Assembly: GCA_016719105.1 (NCBI GenBank)
Contig: JADKAQ010000004.1
Coordinates: 186,001 to 250,000 of the forward strand
Reading direction: 5' to 3'
Origin: Gemmatimonadota bacterium
GTDB lineage: Bacteria; Gemmatimonadota; Gemmatimonadetes; Gemmatimonadales; Gemmatimonadaceae
Length of the DNA stretch: 64,000 bases
Shown here piece by piece: positions 29,895 through 37,478 of this stretch. A model generated the notes under the pieces. The model was not told the DNA's origin. It ran no database searches and was given only the letters and a program-made list of their open reading frames with translations. Within the stretch, counting starts at the first letter, position 1; every line of letters begins with the position of its first letter. Both the position numbers and the translations under genes were made by a program.

Positions 29895-32378
29895 TCAGTG
29901 GAAGTCGTGGCTGCGGGCCCACGCTTCGCCGGCGTCGGCACGGAGGGCCCGGAACTGCTCGGCGCGCAGGTTCACCACGTTGCTCTCCACCTGCAGCGTC
30001 CCTCGGACGAGGAGGAGCGGGGTGGTGGAGATCATGAGGGCTTGCCGTTCGAAGCGCTTGGGAGTGACGACGACGTTGAGGATCCCCGTTTCGTCCTCCA
30101 GCGAGAGGAAGACGAATCCCTTGGCGGTGCCGGGGCGTTGGCGGCAGATGACGAGTCCGGCGTGGGCGACGCGCTCGCCGTCGCGTCCGTCGAGTTGCAG
30201 CTCGCGGGAGGTGCGGACGCCGTTGGGGCGCAGCAACTCGCGCAGGTGCCGCATGGGGTGGCCATTGAGGGAGAGGCCGGTGAGGCGGTAGTCGGCGTCG
30301 GTGGTTTCGAGGCGCGACATGGCGGGGAGCGGGGGGCGTGCAGGGCGGGGGCGCGACGGGGCGAGGGGGCCGGCGTCGCCGCGCAGCGCTTCGAGGACGC
30401 GCCAGAGGGCGACGCGCCGGCGTTCGCGGGCGGGGACGTCGGGGACCATGGCGTCGAAGGCGCCGGCTTCGGCGAGTGCGCGCAGCGAGCGCTGGTCGAG
30501 CCGTGCGCGCTGGACCACGTCGGGGATGTCGTGGAAGGGGCCGTCCTGGAGGGCGCGTTCGAGTTTTTCACGGGCGGCGGCGCCGAGGCCGTGGACGAGG
30601 CGGAGTCCGAGCCGGACGGTGGGAGCGGGAGCGGGAGTGTGAGTGGGAGAGGAAAAGGTACGGTGGGGAAGGGAATGGTTTGGTGGGGGAGGGGGGGTGG
30701 GGGTAGCGTGGTGTTTGGGGGGGGCCCCCCGCTCGCCACGCCCCACGCGCGACGATTCCGCCGCCACGCGTCCTCGTCCAACTGCGTCCGCGTGGCCTGA
30801 TTCGCCCCTCGCGCCTTTCGCGCCCCTCTCGCCTCCCTCGCCCCCCCCGCGCGCCCCCCGCGCCCTCCCCGTATCGCTCTCCACCCGCCCGGCGGTGCCC
30901 TGTGCCGCACTCCGGTCGCCCGTCCCTCGTCGCCCGTCCCCTGCCGCATCCTGCCTAACGCCACCGCCAGCTTCACCCCCACTCCCCCGCCGCACGCGCA
31001 CCTCGACTCCCTGCGGCACCACCACGTCCCCATTCGCCAGCTCCAACGTGTGGTCCCACGCCGAGCACGTCAGGTCGACCGGTCGCACCTCCACCCCGTG
31101 CCGCCGGGCATCCTCGATGAGCGTTCCGACCGAGTAGAACCCCATCGGCTGCGCGTTGAGGATCGCCGCCGTGAACTCGGGCGCGTAGTAGTGCCGCAGG
31201 TATGCCGACGCATACACGATCAGCGCGAAGCTCGCCGAGTGCGACTCGGGGAAGCCATAGTCGGCGAAGGCGTTGATCTGGTTGTAGATCCTCCGTGCCA
31301 CGTCCTCGGCGATCCCGTTACGCGCCATCCCGGTGATCAGCTTCTCGCAGATCGCCGCCATGCGCTCGCGCGAGCGCTTGTGCCCCATGGCCCGCCGCAG
31401 GATGTCCGCCTCCCCCGGGGTGAACCCAGCCGCGGCGATCGCCACCTGCATCCCCTGCTCCTGGAAGAGCGGGATGCCTAACGTCCGCTTGAGGATCGGT
31501 TCGACCGACGGATGCGGGTACGTCACCTCCTCCTCGCCGGCGCGCCGCCGCAGGTACGGGTGCACCATCTCCCCCTGGATCGGCCCCGGCCGGATGAGCG
31601 CGACTTCGACGACCAGGTCGTAGAAGCAGCGCGGCTTGAGGCGCGGGAGCGTGTTCATCTGCGCCCGGCTCTCCACCTGGAAGACACCGATCGTGTCGGC
31701 GGCGCACAGGTCGTCGTACACCGCCTGGTCGGTCATGTCGAGCTGCCCCAGGTCGAGCGTCACCCCGCGCGAGGCGCGGATGTACTTGAGGCAGTCCTGC
31801 AGGACGGTGAGCATCCCCAGGCCTAACAAGTCGATCTTGACGAGTCCCACCGGATCGAGGTCGTCGCGCTCCCACTGGATCACCGTGCGGTTCGGCATCG
31901 ACGCCGGCTCGATCGGCACGACGGTGCGCAGCGGCTCGGCGGTGAGGACGAACCCGCCCACGTGGATCGAGCGGTGCCGCGGCGCCTGGTGCAGCCCCTC
32001 GACGATGTCGGGGAGGACGTGCACTCGGCGGTCGTTGGGGTCGAGGCCGGCCTGCGCCAGGATCGTGGACGCCAATTGAGACGGGAGACGGGAGACGGGA
32101 GACGGCAGGGTGGAGGCATTGTGCGCGACGGATTGCAACGACGCGCTTTCTGCCTCCAGTCGCCTCACCAGCGCCTCGTTGCGGACGTTCTGTTGCTGCG
32201 TGACCTGGGCGTTGGCGTTGCCGAACGGTTCGTATCCCTTCGACAGGCGACGTCCGTCCGATGCAGGGGACGAGGTGTCACCCGATCGGGCGTCGTCCTG
32301 AGTCCCCTCGCCCCCGTCCGCCCCGTCGGTGCGCGTGCGGCTCCCCGCATCCCATGCATGCTTTCGCCGTATGCTCAA
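29895..32378 (-). CDS. dnaE2: DnaE2 C-terminal part (separate reading frame)
   Basis: This carries the C-terminal two thirds of the error-prone DNA polymerase III alpha subunit. Conserved sequence starts at about 32075 (ILAQAGLDPNDRR) and continues through RSIHVGGFVLT, IQWERDDLDPVGLVKIDLLGLGML, GVFQVESRAQM, RPGPIQG and NQINAFADYGFPESHSASFA to the OB-fold domain (GLVICRQRPGTAKGFVFLSLEDETG). A TTG start at 32378 overlaps the stop of the middle part (TTGA). Residues before 32075 (about 100) and a block at about 30610-30990 are low-complexity insertions with no counterpart in normal DnaE2. It is either the tail of a frameshifted gene or a translationally coupled separate subunit. Confidence 0.8.
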   Translation of the reverse strand: MSIRRKHAWDAGSRTRTDGADGGEGTQDDARSGDTSSPASDGRRLSKGYEPFGNANAQVTQQQNVRNEALVRRLEAESASLQSVAHNASTLPSPVSRLPSQLASTILAQAGLDPNDRRVHVLPDIVEGLHQAPRHRSIHVGGFVLTAEPLRTVVPIEPASMPNRTVIQWERDDLDPVGLVKIDLLGLGMLTVLQDCLKYIRASRGVTLDLGQLDMTDQAVYDDLCAADTIGVFQVESRAQMNTLPRLKPRCFYDLVVEVALIRPGPIQGEMVHPYLRRRAGEEEVTYPHPSVEPILKRTLGIPLFQEQGMQVAIAAAGFTPGEADILRRAMGHKRSRERMAAICEKLITGMARNGIAEDVARRIYNQINAFADYGFPESHSASFALIVYASAYLRHYYAPEFTAAILNAQPMGFYSVGTLIEDARRHGVEVRPVDLTCSAWDHTLELANGDVVVPQGVEVRVRRGSGGEAGGGVRQDAAGDGRRGTGDRSAAQGTAGRVESDTGRARGARGGGEGGERGAKGARGESGHADAVGRGRVAAESSRVGRGERGAPPKHHATPTPPPPPNHSLPHRTFSSPTHTPAPAPTVRLGLRLVHGLGAAAREKLERALQDGPFHDIPDVVQRARLDQRSLRALAEAGAFDAMVPDVPARERRRVALWRVLEALRGDAGPLAPSRPRPARPPLPAMSRLETTDADYRLTGLSLNGHPMRHLRELLRPNGVRTSRELQLDGRDGERVAHAGLVICRQRPGTAKGFVFLSLEDETGILNVVVTPKRFERQALMISTTPLLLVRGTLQVESNVVNLRAEQFRALRADAGEAWARSHDFH
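32078..32105. repeat. 7-bp tandem array GAGACGG, 4 perfect units, inside dnaE2
   Basis: Four perfect 7-mers lie in the coding strand's insert, read on the minus strand as SPVSRLPS. They mark one edge of the large insertion in dnaE2. An inverted-orientation array at 32560-32585 lies near the other side, 455 bases away. Confidence 0.8.
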
Positions 32379-33667
32379 CTCCGGCCGTCCGCTGCGCGCC
32401 GCCGCTTCCCGCGCCGCACGATGTGCGGCTTCGCGCGGCTGCGCTTCGCGTTCGTCGCGCGCGCGTGCTTCGCGTTGCCGCGCGTTGTCGCGTCTATCGC
32501 CTCCTCCGCCGCCACCACATCCTCCCGCCCCCCCGCCGCGGCGCGCAGCGCCGCATTTTCGTCTCCCGTCTCCCGCCTCCCGTCCTGTCCCCGTCCATCC
32601 CCAACCTGCCTAACGCTCCCCGACGCGCCCGTGACAAGTCCCTCCCGATGCGCCGCCTTCGCCTCCCGCATCCGCGTCGTCGCTTCCGTCCCCCGCACCA
32701 TCCCGTGCCCCATGCGTTCTGCCAGGGCGCGCTCGGCCGCCGCGCGCTCCGCGAGCAAGCGCTCCGCGCTCCATTCGTCGCGCTTCTTGCGCGGGTCGTC
32801 AGGAACCCCCGGGCGATCGCTCTGCGGGTCGAGGTCGTACTCGCGGGCCAGCATGTCGGCCGGCGCCGCCCCCCCACGCAGCGCTTCGGCCGTCGCCTTG
32901 GCCGAGAACCGGTCGCTGAGCGCGCTCAGCACGTCGGACTGCTGCACCGAGAATCCCAACACGCGCGCAGCATCCCGTACCGCCGAGCGCCCGCGGTAGG
33001 TGATCTGCTCGCAGACCATCGCCGCATGCTCGCGCCCGTATCGTTCGTACACGTACTGCAGCACCTTCTCCCGGTCGCGGTGGGCGAAGTCGATGTCGAT
33101 GTCGGGGGCTTCCTGCCGTTCCTCGCTCAGGAAGCGTTCGAAGAGGAGCTCGAGGCGGATCGGGTCGACGGCGGTGATCCCGAGGCAGTAGCAGACGGCC
33201 GAGTTGGCCGCCGAGCCGCGCCCCTGGCACAGCACCCCCTCACGATTGGCGAAGCGGACGATGTCCCAGACGATCAGGAAGTAGCCCGCCAGCCCCAACT
33301 TCCGGATCATCTCCAGCTCGTGGGCGATCTGGGCGCGATGCTTGTCGGAGTAGCGGTCGCCCCATCGCTCGCGCACGCCCTGTTCCACCAGGCGCGCCAG
33401 GTACTCGTCGGCGCTCACGCCGGGAGGGAGGGGGAAGGTCGGCAGCGTCGGGCGCAGGTCCTCCAGGCGGAAGGCACACCGCTCGGCGATGGCCAGCGTG
33501 GCGCGAAGCCCGGTGTCGTCGCCGCGCCACCGGTGTTGCAGCTGCGCGTGTCCCTTGAGGTACCATTCCCCGTTGGGGACGCAGGCGCTTCCCCATCGTG
33601 TCCAGCGTCCGTTCGTGCCGCAGCGCCGAGAGCACGTCGTGCACGATGCGCCCGGTGGGGAGGGCAT
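32375..33667 (-). CDS. dnaE2: DnaE2 middle part, frameshifted relative to both flanks
   Basis: Homology to DnaE2 begins at about 33577 (NGEWYLKG) and runs through EYLARLVEQGVRERWG, GYFLIVWDIVRFANREGVLCQGRGSAANS and the catalytic palm motif PDIDIDFAHRDRE to FSAKATAEAL at about 32890. The remainder to the stop at 32375 is an Arg/Ala-rich low-complexity insert including DGRRETGD. The N-terminal part joins at a run of four G at 33575-33578 on the plus strand. Removing one base would fuse LRP to NGEWY in frame. The first ~30 codons of this open frame (33667-33577) are out-of-frame DNA. The C-terminal part is in the same frame as the N-terminal part, so a second compensating shift lies in the insert. 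Confidence 0.75.
   Translation of the reverse strand: MPSPPGASCTTCSRRCGTNGRWTRWGSACVPNGEWYLKGHAQLQHRWRGDDTGLRATLAIAERCAFRLEDLRPTLPTFPLPPGVSADEYLARLVEQGVRERWGDRYSDKHRAQIAHELEMIRKLGLAGYFLIVWDIVRFANREGVLCQGRGSAANSAVCYCLGITAVDPIRLELLFERFLSEERQEAPDIDIDFAHRDREKVLQYVYERYGREHAAMVCEQITYRGRSAVRDAARVLGFSVQQSDVLSALSDRFSAKATAEALRGGAAPADMLAREYDLDPQSDRPGVPDDPRKKRDEWSAERLLAERAAAERALAERMGHGMVRGTEATTRMREAKAAHREGLVTGASGSVRQVGDGRGQDGRRETGDENAALRAAAGGREDVVAAEEAIDATTRGNAKHARATNAKRSRAKPHIVRRGKRRRAADGRS
32560..32585. repeat. 7-bp tandem array (CCCGTCT/CCCGCCT), about 3.5 units, inside dnaE2
   Basis: CGTCT, CCCGTCT, CCCGCCT and CCCGTCC run in order. It is the same 7-mer family as at 32078 but in opposite orientation. 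On the minus strand it encodes the GRRETGD-like stretch in the dnaE2 insertion. Confidence 0.75.
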
Positions 33668-34253
33668 AGTGCACGTCGTTGGTCACCACCCAGGGGATGC
33701 CTAACGACCTCGCCAGCGGGATGAGCTGTCGGACCAGGGCGCGTTCCTCGGGGAGGTGATGGTCCCACACCTCGATCGCCAGGCGCCCCTCGAAGAGGTC
33801 GAGCAGCGTCGCCGCCGCCTCGCACGCCCCGTCGACATCCCCGGCGGCGATGCGCGCCGGGACCCACCCGCGCGGGCACCCGGTGAGGGCGAAGACGCCC
33901 TCGGTATGCCGTGCCAGCGTATCGAGCGAGACCAGTGGGCTCCCGCGCGGGTTGTCCATGCGCCCGCGGGTGATGAGCGAGGCGATGTTCCCGTATCCCA
34001 CCCGCGACTCGGCCAGGAGGACCACGTGCGACGGCGCGCCGTCGGCCTCCAGGGTGAGCTCGCAGCCAAGGATCCCGCCGATCTCCGCCTCCCGCGCCGC
34101 CTGCGCGAAGCGCACCGCGCCCCCGAGGTCGTCGTGGTCGGTGAGCGCCAGCGCCGGCATGCCTAACGCCTTGGCCCGCGCCACCAGCGCCTCCGGTTCG
34201 GAGGCGCCGTCGAGGAGCGAGAAGACGGAGTGGCAATGCAACTCTACGAACAC
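33240..34253 (-). CDS. dnaE2: DnaE2 N-terminal part (PHP domain), reading frame lost near 33577
   Basis: This is the N-terminal PHP domain of the error-prone polymerase. A GTG at 34253 gives FVELHCHSVFSLLDGAS, then LALTDHDDLGG, GCELTLEADG, VVLLAESRVGYGN, EVWDHHLPEE and VVTNDVHYALPTGRIVHDVLSALR. Homology stops at MGKRLRP (about 33580), where an extra base in a C4 run (G4 at 33575-33578 on the plus strand) throws the frame. The residues from there to 33240 are out-of-frame. Sequencing error, a real lesion or programmed slippage are all possible. It follows imuB by 76 bases, which contain short hairpins around 34267-34312. Confidence 0.78.
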   Translation of the reverse strand: MFVELHCHSVFSLLDGASEPEALVARAKALGMPALALTDHDDLGGAVRFAQAAREAEIGGILGCELTLEADGAPSHVVLLAESRVGYGNIASLITRGRMDNPRGSPLVSLDTLARHTEGVFALTGCPRGWVPARIAAGDVDGACEAAATLLDLFEGRLAIEVWDHHLPEERALVRQLIPLARSLGIPWVVTNDVHYALPTGRIVHDVLSALRHERTLDTMGKRLRPQRGMVPQGTRAAATPVARRRHRASRHAGHRRAVCLPPGGPAPDAADLPPPSRRERRRVPGAPGGTGRARAMGRPLLRQASRPDRPRAGDDPEVGAGGLLPDRLGHRPLRQS

Positions 34254-34329
34254 GGCAGGCGAGAAGATGCGAGCGAAGCGAGCACCCCAGCGAACGCTGG
34301 GGCTCAGTGGCGGTGTGTGAGGGGTGTCC

Positions 34330-36549
34330 TCAGTCGTACCAGCCGTGGATGTACCAGGCGTGGTCGGGGGCGGCGCAGTCGCGGTAGAGCACCAGGTGGC
34401 TGGTGCCGGCGGAGTCCTCGCAGCGCCAGTAGTCGCGGGCGTAGCCCGACTCCCACCAGTCGCCGGTGAGGCGCTCGGGGCCGATGGCCCGGGCCACGGT
34501 GATGACGTGCTCGCGCCAGCGAATGGTGCGTGGCGCGCTGGTGACGGTCCCGTCGGCGGTGCGCACCTCGGCCCGTTCCGGCGTCTCGAGTTGGCGCAGC
34601 GCCGGCGCGCGCAGGAGCGAGGGTGGGAGCGGGCGCGCGAAGGGGCGAGGAATTGCAACTGGCGGCACCTCGCGCACCAGCGCCAGCGAACGTGATGCGG
34701 GGACGGATGTCGCGTGTGGCGCGATCCCTCCGCTCCCCACGCTCCCGGCGGCGCTCGCATGCGGGCGCGACATGACGTCACCCGGGCTGTGGTGAGAGGC
34801 GACCGCCGAAGACGGGGAGGGGGCCGAGCCGCGCGCATCGCCGCGCGCATCGCCATCCCCCGCACCGTCCTTCCTCCCGTCTCCCGCCTCCCGCCTCCCG
34901 CTTCCCGACGGGTCATCGACGCGCTCCCACACGCCGGCGCGTTCCGGCCGGTGCGTGTCGCGCACCACCGGACGCACGACCGCCTCGATGCCTAACGTCG
35001 CGCGCAGGCGGGCGAAGGCGGCATCGGCAGCGGCTGGATCACGCCAGGCCGGGTCGAGCAATTCCCCTTGCGCCCCGTGCAACGGCGCGGTGGCGGTCAC
35101 GGCCACCGTCACGCCGCACACCGGGGCATCGAGGCGCCATTCCTCCAGCAGGGCGCGGCAGCGCTCCAGCAACGGGATGACGCGCGCCAGTGGGCGGGGG
35201 AGGCGCACCTCGCGGGTCACGGTGTGGGCATGCGTCGCCGTGGGGAGTGCGCCACGCGCGTCGTCGAGGGCGAGGGTGATGGCCACCACCGCTGCCGAGC
35301 GTCCGTCCTGCACCAGGTCCTGCACCAAACGATCGAGAGCTGCGCGGACGAGGAAGATGATCGGCTCGACCGATGGGACGCTGGGCGAAAGGTCGGTGGC
35401 CACCGCGCGCGGGGCGTCGAGGCGGGCCAAGACCGGGCGTCGCTCGTCCTCGCCACGCGCCAGGTGCCACGCAGCGACGCCGGCGCTCCCCCAACGCCGC
35501 TCGACGTCCTCGGTCGGAAGGGCGGCAAAGGCTCCCACCGTGCGAAGTCCCAGTGCCTGCAGTGTGTCGCGCAGTTCCTCGTCCATCGGCACCAGGCCTA
35601 ACGGGGCAGGCGCGAGATAGGCGGCGCATCCGCCCGGTGGCACGATGACGATCCCATCCTCCATGGGGGCTCCCTCGTCGCTCCCGGGCCGTCCCTGGCG
35701 CCCCGTCCCGGTCGTCGCCCATGTGGCAGCCCGTGCCGCGACGCACGAGTCGGCGATCCCCACCCGTGCGCCGGGGTGCCAGCGCCGGGCCAGCGCCAGG
35801 AGGCGCCGGGCCAGCGCGCGTTCGCCGCCTAACGCTTCGAGGCCGCTGGCCCCGACCCACCACGTGCCCGGGGTCCCCCCCACGGGCGTGACCTGCGGGC
35901 TCGCCTGCACGAAGGTCGCCGTGGCCCGCGTCACCGCACGCGCCACCGAGTCCTCGTCCCAGTGCGCCACCCGGAGCGTGGCACACCGCGACCGCGCCTC
36001 GGCGATCGTCATGCCGGCACGAATGCGGAGCGCCCCCGCCGCTGCGGTCGCCGAGCGCACCCGTTGGCCGTCGAGGAGGACGATGGGCATGGCGTCCCAG
36101 TGAGCGCTGGGAGGCGGGAGGCGGGAGATGGAAGAAGCGTTAGGCGCGCTGCCCGGGCTCGGTGCGCTGGGGGGAGCGCTGGGGCTTGCGCCGGGCGTCG
36201 GGCGGGGAGGGAGCGAGGGGACGGTCGGGGACGGGCGTGTCACGCCCGCCGTTCCCCACGCCATACCGGGGGCCGAGGAGGAACTCGTCGCGGGCAATGG
36301 CCGGTTCGGCGCAACGACGCTTGTGGGCGAGGGTGGCGCCGCTGGCGGGGGGCGTCGTGGCACCACCACGTTCTCCAGTCCCATCGGGAGGAGGAGCTGT
36401 TCGTCGGGTCCCGGGGGCATCAGGAGTTGCCCGTTCCCCGCGGCGATTGCGTGTTGCCACACCGCGCCGATCGGGAACCTGGGAATGCGCACACAGGCGA
36501 CGCGCCACTTCGATTGCACAGCCGACCTCCACGACGTGATGCGTTCCAC
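34330..36549 (-). CDS. imuB: ImuB, catalytically inactive Y-family polymerase subunit
   Basis: This 739-residue member of the DNA polymerase Y family helps ImuA and DnaE2 copy past lesions. The first strand reads RVACVRIPRFPIGAVW and lacks the acidic MDxDxF residues of active Y polymerases, as ImuB does. VLLDGQRVRSA, IRAGMTIAEARSRC and the helix-hairpin-helix region (LQALGLRTVGAFAALP) follow. The C-terminus has DWWESGYARDYWRCED and the terminal YIHGWYD block. Residues about 35-150 are a Pro/Ser-rich insertion splitting the first beta-alpha unit, ending in SISRLPPPS (7-mer array at 36109-36129). A second insertion sits near residues 555-630 (array at 34876-34910). The start overlaps imuA by about 410 bases. 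Confidence 0.85.
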   Translation of the reverse strand: MERITSWRSAVQSKWRVACVRIPRFPIGAVWQHAIAAGNGQLLMPPGPDEQLLLPMGLENVVVPRRPPPAAPPSPTSVVAPNRPLPATSSSSAPGMAWGTAGVTRPSPTVPSLPPRPTPGASPSAPPSAPSPGSAPNASSISRLPPPSAHWDAMPIVLLDGQRVRSATAAAGALRIRAGMTIAEARSRCATLRVAHWDEDSVARAVTRATATFVQASPQVTPVGGTPGTWWVGASGLEALGGERALARRLLALARRWHPGARVGIADSCVAARAATWATTGTGRQGRPGSDEGAPMEDGIVIVPPGGCAAYLAPAPLGLVPMDEELRDTLQALGLRTVGAFAALPTEDVERRWGSAGVAAWHLARGEDERRPVLARLDAPRAVATDLSPSVPSVEPIIFLVRAALDRLVQDLVQDGRSAAVVAITLALDDARGALPTATHAHTVTREVRLPRPLARVIPLLERCRALLEEWRLDAPVCGVTVAVTATAPLHGAQGELLDPAWRDPAAADAAFARLRATLGIEAVVRPVVRDTHRPERAGVWERVDDPSGSGRREAGDGRKDGAGDGDARGDARGSAPSPSSAVASHHSPGDVMSRPHASAAGSVGSGGIAPHATSVPASRSLALVREVPPVAIPRPFARPLPPSLLRAPALRQLETPERAEVRTADGTVTSAPRTIRWREHVITVARAIGPERLTGDWWESGYARDYWRCEDSAGTSHLVLYRDCAAPDHAWYIHGWYD
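34876..34910. repeat. 7-bp tandem array (CCCGTCT/CCCGCCT), 5 units, inside imuB
   Basis: Five consecutive 7-mers (CCCGTCT, CCCGCCT twice, CCCGCTT, CCCGACG). They are read on the minus strand as SGRREAGDGR within a low-complexity insertion of ImuB between its palm-finger region and its conserved C-terminal block. Confidence 0.8.
36109..36129. repeat. 7-bp tandem array GGGAGGC, 3 units, at the end of an imuB insertion
   Basis: Units GGGAGGC, GGGAGGC and GGGAGAT. They mark the downstream edge of the Pro/Ser-rich ImuB insertion and lie just past the stop codon of imuA (36140). Confidence 0.75.
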
Positions 36550-37306
36550 CCTTCTCTACCGTCACCTGCAACACGACCGGCGTGCGGGGCGAGCCGCGGC
36601 GCCTCTCCGGCGTTTCGTCCTCGCGTGTTCCGGCGAGGCGCCGTCCGAACGATTCCCACTCCTGCGCACCCGGGTGCCGCGGGGGGCCTGCTGTCTCCCG
36701 GGAACGCCCTCCCTCGCCAGGAGGCGCCGGGCGCCCCTCCCGCGCGCGGCGGCGCACGCGCAGGCGTACCGCGCCGCCCACCCCCCCGGCATCGGGCAAT
36801 CGCCGTCGCCCGTCGCCGTGGCCCTCGTCGTCCCCCTCATCGCGCAGCACCACGAAGGCGGCGTTGCTTTCGCGGGCCAGTCGGGTGAGGCGGACCGCGA
36901 CGCCACGTGACAGCCCCCCTCCACCGTCGAGCACCACCAACCCGAAGGCGCCGCTGCGCAGCAGGACGTCGGCGCACCACGGGCCGTGTGCCCCGGGGGG
37001 CGGGCGCACGATCCAGAGGCGTTCGGTCGTTGCCAGTGCGGCCCAGTCGGCCGGGGCCAGCGTGCGCCCGGCATCGATGTAAGCAACCCACCGTTTGTCT
37101 GCGAGCGCCTGGGCGACGACCTCCCGCACCAGCGTCGTCTTCCCGCTCCCGCGCCCGCCGACGATCTCCGTCAGCCGCCCCAACGGGAGCCCGCCGTCGG
37201 AGAGCACCGCATCGAGCGCCGCGATCCCCGTGCGGATCCCGCCCCCGGGGAGCGGGGGCGGCGCGAGGACGGCTGCGAGTTGCGCGCGGAGGGCGGTCAG
37301 GGACAT
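36140..37306 (-). CDS. imuA: ImuA, RecA-like partner of the translesion mutasome
   Basis: This 388-residue RecA/SulA-like protein binds ImuB and supports DnaE2-dependent mutagenesis. After MSLTALRAQLAAVL comes IRTGIAALDAVLSDGGLPLGRLTEI, Walker A GGRGSGKT at residues 50-57 and a Walker-B-like strand FGLVVLDGGGG. After about residue 150 it becomes Arg/Gly-rich (GHGDGRRRLPDAG). The piece from LQVTVEKGG to CAHSQVPDRRGVA looks native. The last 110 residues or so are low-complexity and coincide with the insertion in overlapping imuB, so the true ancestral C-terminus was probably near 36460. A GTTC-N7-GTTC site lies 97 bases upstream. Confidence 0.8.
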   Translation of the reverse strand: MSLTALRAQLAAVLAPPPLPGGGIRTGIAALDAVLSDGGLPLGRLTEIVGGRGSGKTTLVREVVAQALADKRWVAYIDAGRTLAPADWAALATTERLWIVRPPPGAHGPWCADVLLRSGAFGLVVLDGGGGLSRGVAVRLTRLARESNAAFVVLRDEGDDEGHGDGRRRLPDAGGVGGAVRLRVRRRAREGRPAPPGEGGRSRETAGPPRHPGAQEWESFGRRLAGTREDETPERRRGSPRTPVVLQVTVEKGGTHHVVEVGCAIEVARRLCAHSQVPDRRGVATRNRRGERATPDAPGTRRTAPPPDGTGERGGATTPPASGATLAHKRRCAEPAIARDEFLLGPRYGVGNGGRDTPVPDRPLAPSPPDARRKPQRSPQRTEPGQRA

Positions 37307-37313
37307 GACAACA

Positions 37314-37345
37314 GGAGACGAGAAGCCGAGGAGACGAGAAGCCGC
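37314..37345. repeat. 16-bp tandem duplication upstream of imuA
   Basis: Two copies of a 16-mer (37314-37329 and 37330-37345) differ only in the last base. They lie in the leader between the LexA-like site and the imuA start and replace any obvious ribosome-binding site. Confidence 0.7.
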
Positions 37346-37402
37346 GAGGCGCGCCTAACGCTTGCCTGGATGGCAGCGGGGCCGCTCCGTCCATCCGAGA
37401 CC

Positions 37403-37417
37403 GAACATACACCGAAC
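37403..37417 (-). promoter_or_regulatory. LexA-like GTTC-N7-GTTC site upstream of imuA
   Basis: On the minus strand the site reads GTTC, seven bases, GTTC. This direct-repeat geometry is known for LexA boxes in Alphaproteobacteria. It lies about 97 bases upstream of imuA, a gene that is SOS-induced wherever it has been studied. A 28-base stretch including this site is largely repeated upstream of the radical SAM gene at 40108-40122. Confidence 0.6.
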
Positions 37418-37478
37418 ATTCAAGAGACAACCGAACGCCCGCGGGGGAGCGCGGGATCCATGCGACGAACTCGTTAGG

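Noticed and set aside
34267..34312. Short hairpins between imuB and dnaE2 as a terminator
   Set aside because: Loops are too tight (a near-perfect palindrome with 2 central bases), there is no T-tract, and imuB and dnaE2 are expected to be co-transcribed.
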